Positions 63,301 to 64,000 of a stretch of DNA of 64,000 bases are shown here, piece after piece; position 1 is the first letter of the stretch, and each line of letters begins with the position of its first letter. The DNA is taken from NCBI GenBank assembly GCA_013076295.1, contig RQOL01000861.1, positions 930,001 to 994,000 on the forward strand, in the 5' to 3' direction. The DNA is from Sanderia malayensis (Eukaryota; Cnidaria; Scyphozoa; Semaeostomeae; Pelagiidae). The position numbers and the translations under genes are program-made. The notes under the pieces are model-generated. The model was not told where the DNA came from and searched no databases. It was given only the letters and a program-made list of their open reading frames with translations.

Positions 63301-63772
63301 GGAGGACATGCATTTAAAATTAACCAACTTGAGGTTCATAAAATGGCTGGATACTGGTTCAGGTGAGGTGGGTGTAGCTCTCGCGATTGAATTTGGATTC
63401 GACTCGAACCCATGTGATAGTCTGAAGTCAAATGAAGCACACATGGCTAATTTTTAGCATTTAAAAAAGGTCTTATATGTTAAACATATCTTATTAATTT
63501 TAATGTGCTACGCAGCTGGATGTTAAATTGAAAAATTAATGTCCATGTTAAGATCTCTCCTCTCTGCAGTAACATGAATGCCTGGGTTGTTCATATTCTC
63601 CATTTCGTCTGGTCAAATGTAAAAACGGCCTAAATCATGTCTCAAAAATCATTAGTCGAATACACAAAGTGATTTTTACAAACCCCACAAATAATGCTAG
63701 AATAAAGGAATATATGTATCATAGATTACGGTTTACCTTGAAATTCAGACTTATTTCACTGCCAAGATCCAT
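51318..63772 (-). CDS. ZC3H14: ZC3H14/Nab2-type nuclear poly(A)-binding protein, five CCCH zinc fingers
   Basis: Binds poly(A) in the nucleus and limits tail length. Minus-strand exons: 63772-63737, 63237-63195, 63101-62983, 62109-62069, 61980-61600, 60470-60332, 59967-59628, 55633-55272, 54994-54420, 54161-54047, 53692-53624, 53513-53452, 52721-52618, 51455-51318; about 840 aa (human 736). The N-terminus MDLGSEISLNF...DDELPEYIMVMIANRR...KEDLSLFLG is the conserved PWI-like fold (residues 1-80). Middle: SR/RS-rich (exons 5-6), LPPTKQATGLLIKRAMQEA matching the human PPSKQANKNLILKAI block, then acidic/basic, then RFVVTLHGALDQ like FIVTLDGV. Fingers 1, 3, 4 and 5 are C-x5-C-x4-C-x3-H and finger 2 is C-x5-C-x5-C-x3-H, all with intact ligands (about residues 695-830). 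Ends HPRYGCI, TGA 51320-51318. The exon 3/4 junction is off by one nucleotide; other junctions agree. Confidence 0.94.
51835..51996. mobile_element. Truncated MITE copy in a ZC3H14 intron
   Basis: The right end GGCTTATTCGAGGATTTACGG is followed by TA (51997-51998). The interior (GTGAATGTATTGCAAATAAC, AGTTTAAACCAATAAATTCA) is the reverse complement of the 30663-30930 element interior. The left terminal repeat is not seen, so this copy is truncated or interrupted. Confidence 0.65.
55718..55815. repeat. Worn short MITE of the same family in a ZC3H14 intron
   Basis: TA-flanked left end CCGTTAATCCTCGAATAAGTCC; right side AATAAACCCCAGCAGGGCTTACTCGAGAATT. About 100 bp, with substitutions in both ends. 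Confidence 0.5.
56000..58080. other. Large intron of ZC3H14, upstream of the nested gene
   Basis: No ZC3H14 exon could be placed here: exon 7 (ending 59628) and exon 8 (starting 55633) join in phase 0 directly. It contains the tandem repeat at 57139-57241 and an X-box-like word ATTGCCATGGCAAG at 57090-57103 whose last base departs from the consensus. Confidence 0.4.
57139..57241. repeat. Two-copy tandem repeat, about 53-bp unit
   Basis: TCGTAAATTAGAATTTAGAC-AATAGTATGTGCAATTTCAATACA is repeated next to itself with a few changes (57139-57186, 57193-57239). Intronic, non-coding. Confidence 0.7.
58089..58898 (+). CDS. Nested intact one-exon ORF, 269 aa, unknown
   Basis: Not recognised. It lies on the plus strand inside the 4-kb ZC3H14 intron between exons 7 and 8. 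It starts MELNEMQEYLETTTETVTID after an AT-rich leader and has no in-frame stop for 269 codons. The protein is hydrophilic and basic with no TM, signal peptide or Cys pattern. It is rich in K/R/N/Q and carries basophilic-kinase-like words (KQRRSSLPPI at about 54-63, RRPTPF) and several short hydrophobic SLxxLP-type motifs (LSLELLPKLQ at about 91-100, HKVRSESAIQFL at about 226-237), as in disordered regulatory or cytoskeletal proteins. AATAAAATAA near 59240 may be its poly(A) signal. It could be a retro-copy, but no intron-bearing parent is visible. Length and composition support coding; function is unknown. Confidence 0.65.
   Translation: MELNEMQEYLETTTETVTIDELVKDRPTEKLLNSRFASTKASFHAEKCSKVTKQRRSSLPPIRFNAAFQHSRDDRNNNYNERFAKTQRLSLELLPKLQDCTAGENGARGEDRTESRVGRRPTPFKSDMKYHIEKWSKDVMASINEDGGHHHFPNNSKQTQQMKLQNGTEDKLLPKRLVRCATDVVQHDYRYKADHNNKAINRKATSVPEENTGRRLPQHPKLHKVRSESAIQFLKQDMRETKCQTRPYSSLDMDFLRKPKFIINKDQKQ
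60045..60318. repeat. Tandem repeat, about 100-bp unit, 2.5 copies
   Basis: Units begin AGCTCCAAATGTSAATAGAA and end GGGGGTGCATTGATCAAAAT; starts at about 60049, 60112 and 60223. The first copy is shorter. Located in the ZC3H14 intron between exons 6 and 7, ending just before exon 6. Confidence 0.75.
60636..60658. repeat. TA microsatellite
   Basis: ATATATATATATATATATAT run in the ZC3H14 intron between exons 5 and 6. Confidence 0.8.
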
Positions 63773-63783
63773 TTGGTCAAGAA

Positions 63784-63969
63784 TTAAAAACTTCGCTTCG
63801 GGGAAATCAAGCAACTCAAAAGGCCTATCTGTCTATCATCATGTGTTCTGTGAAGTTGCGGCATATGCCTGCGTTGTGCCCATGCGCAAACGCGGAAACA
63901 GACGGTGTGTCCGATAGAGGATAAAATCGTCTCCTTGGACAGGTGAATCTTAAATTTTGCAATAAACAC
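63784..63969 (-). other. Upstream ORF in the ZC3H14 5' leader (61 codons)
   Basis: On the minus strand an ORF beginning MFIAKFKIHLSK runs 63969-63784 and stops 11 nt before the ZC3H14 ATG (63772). If the transcript starts upstream of 63969 this would act as a uORF. No conserved domain. Confidence 0.35.
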
Positions 63970-64000
63970 CTCTGCTTTTACATTGTAGATAATGAATTAA

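Noticed and set aside
63365..63412. tRNA-like sequence (minus-strand GGTTCGAGTC B-box-like word)
   Set aside because: No convincing A box at the right spacing and no cloverleaf; at most a SINE scrap.
1..64000. CRISPR arrays, bacterial operons, phage modules
   Set aside because: None present; the DNA is eukaryotic with introns throughout.

Overview
This window is eukaryotic: AT-rich animal DNA with intron-split genes, GT-AG splice sites, several families of small inverted-repeat transposons, a tRNA-derived SINE and a retrotransposon fragment. Gene content (a SIPA1-like Rap GTPase activator, a thioredoxin/triple-NDK axonemal protein with an acidic tail, a ZC3H14-type poly(A)-binding zinc-finger protein) points to a non-vertebrate metazoan. 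A cnidarian or other marine invertebrate fits, but the sequence does not settle the phylum. I built the gene models by reading each exon, checking splice sites and codon phase, and comparing with remembered family members; no alignment could be run.

Layout. 1-371: possible last two exons of a gene entering from the left. 3347-15514 (+): 20-exon SIPA1L-type RapGAP/PDZ protein, 1958 aa. 16969-17427 (+): one-exon unknown protein. 18249-28273 (+): NME8/TXNDC3-like outer-dynein-arm protein in 20 exons (thioredoxin, three NDK domains, Glu-rich tail), with a textbook RFX X-box just upstream. 28531-29320 (-): three-exon small membrane protein, head-to-head (162 bp) with a two-exon 78-aa gene at 29483-29841 (+). 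30350-32973 (+): guanylate kinase; the first exon of the 78-aa gene is phase-compatible with it and could supply an alternative, presequence-like N-terminus.

33-44 kb is a gene-poor repeat field: TA-flanked MITEs, a long-inverted-repeat element, a 1.3-kb direct duplication carrying a SINE in each copy, a dead piggyBac-type transposase (-) and a pogo-like MITE. 44394-45890 (-): single-pass Ig-like membrane protein. 47441-49257 (+): decayed BEL/Pao-type gag relic. 51318-63772 (-): ZC3H14/Nab2 ortholog in at least 14 exons, with the conserved N-terminal fold and five CCCH fingers; its largest intron holds an intact one-exon 269-aa ORF on the opposite strand (58089-58898).

The genes do not form one pathway. 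The points most worth a second look are the shared leader exon at the guanylate kinase locus, the frame-preserving 24-nt microexon and the X-box of the axonemal gene, the nested orphan gene, the one-nucleotide phase conflict in ZC3H14, and the MITE family whose ends recur at six or more places.
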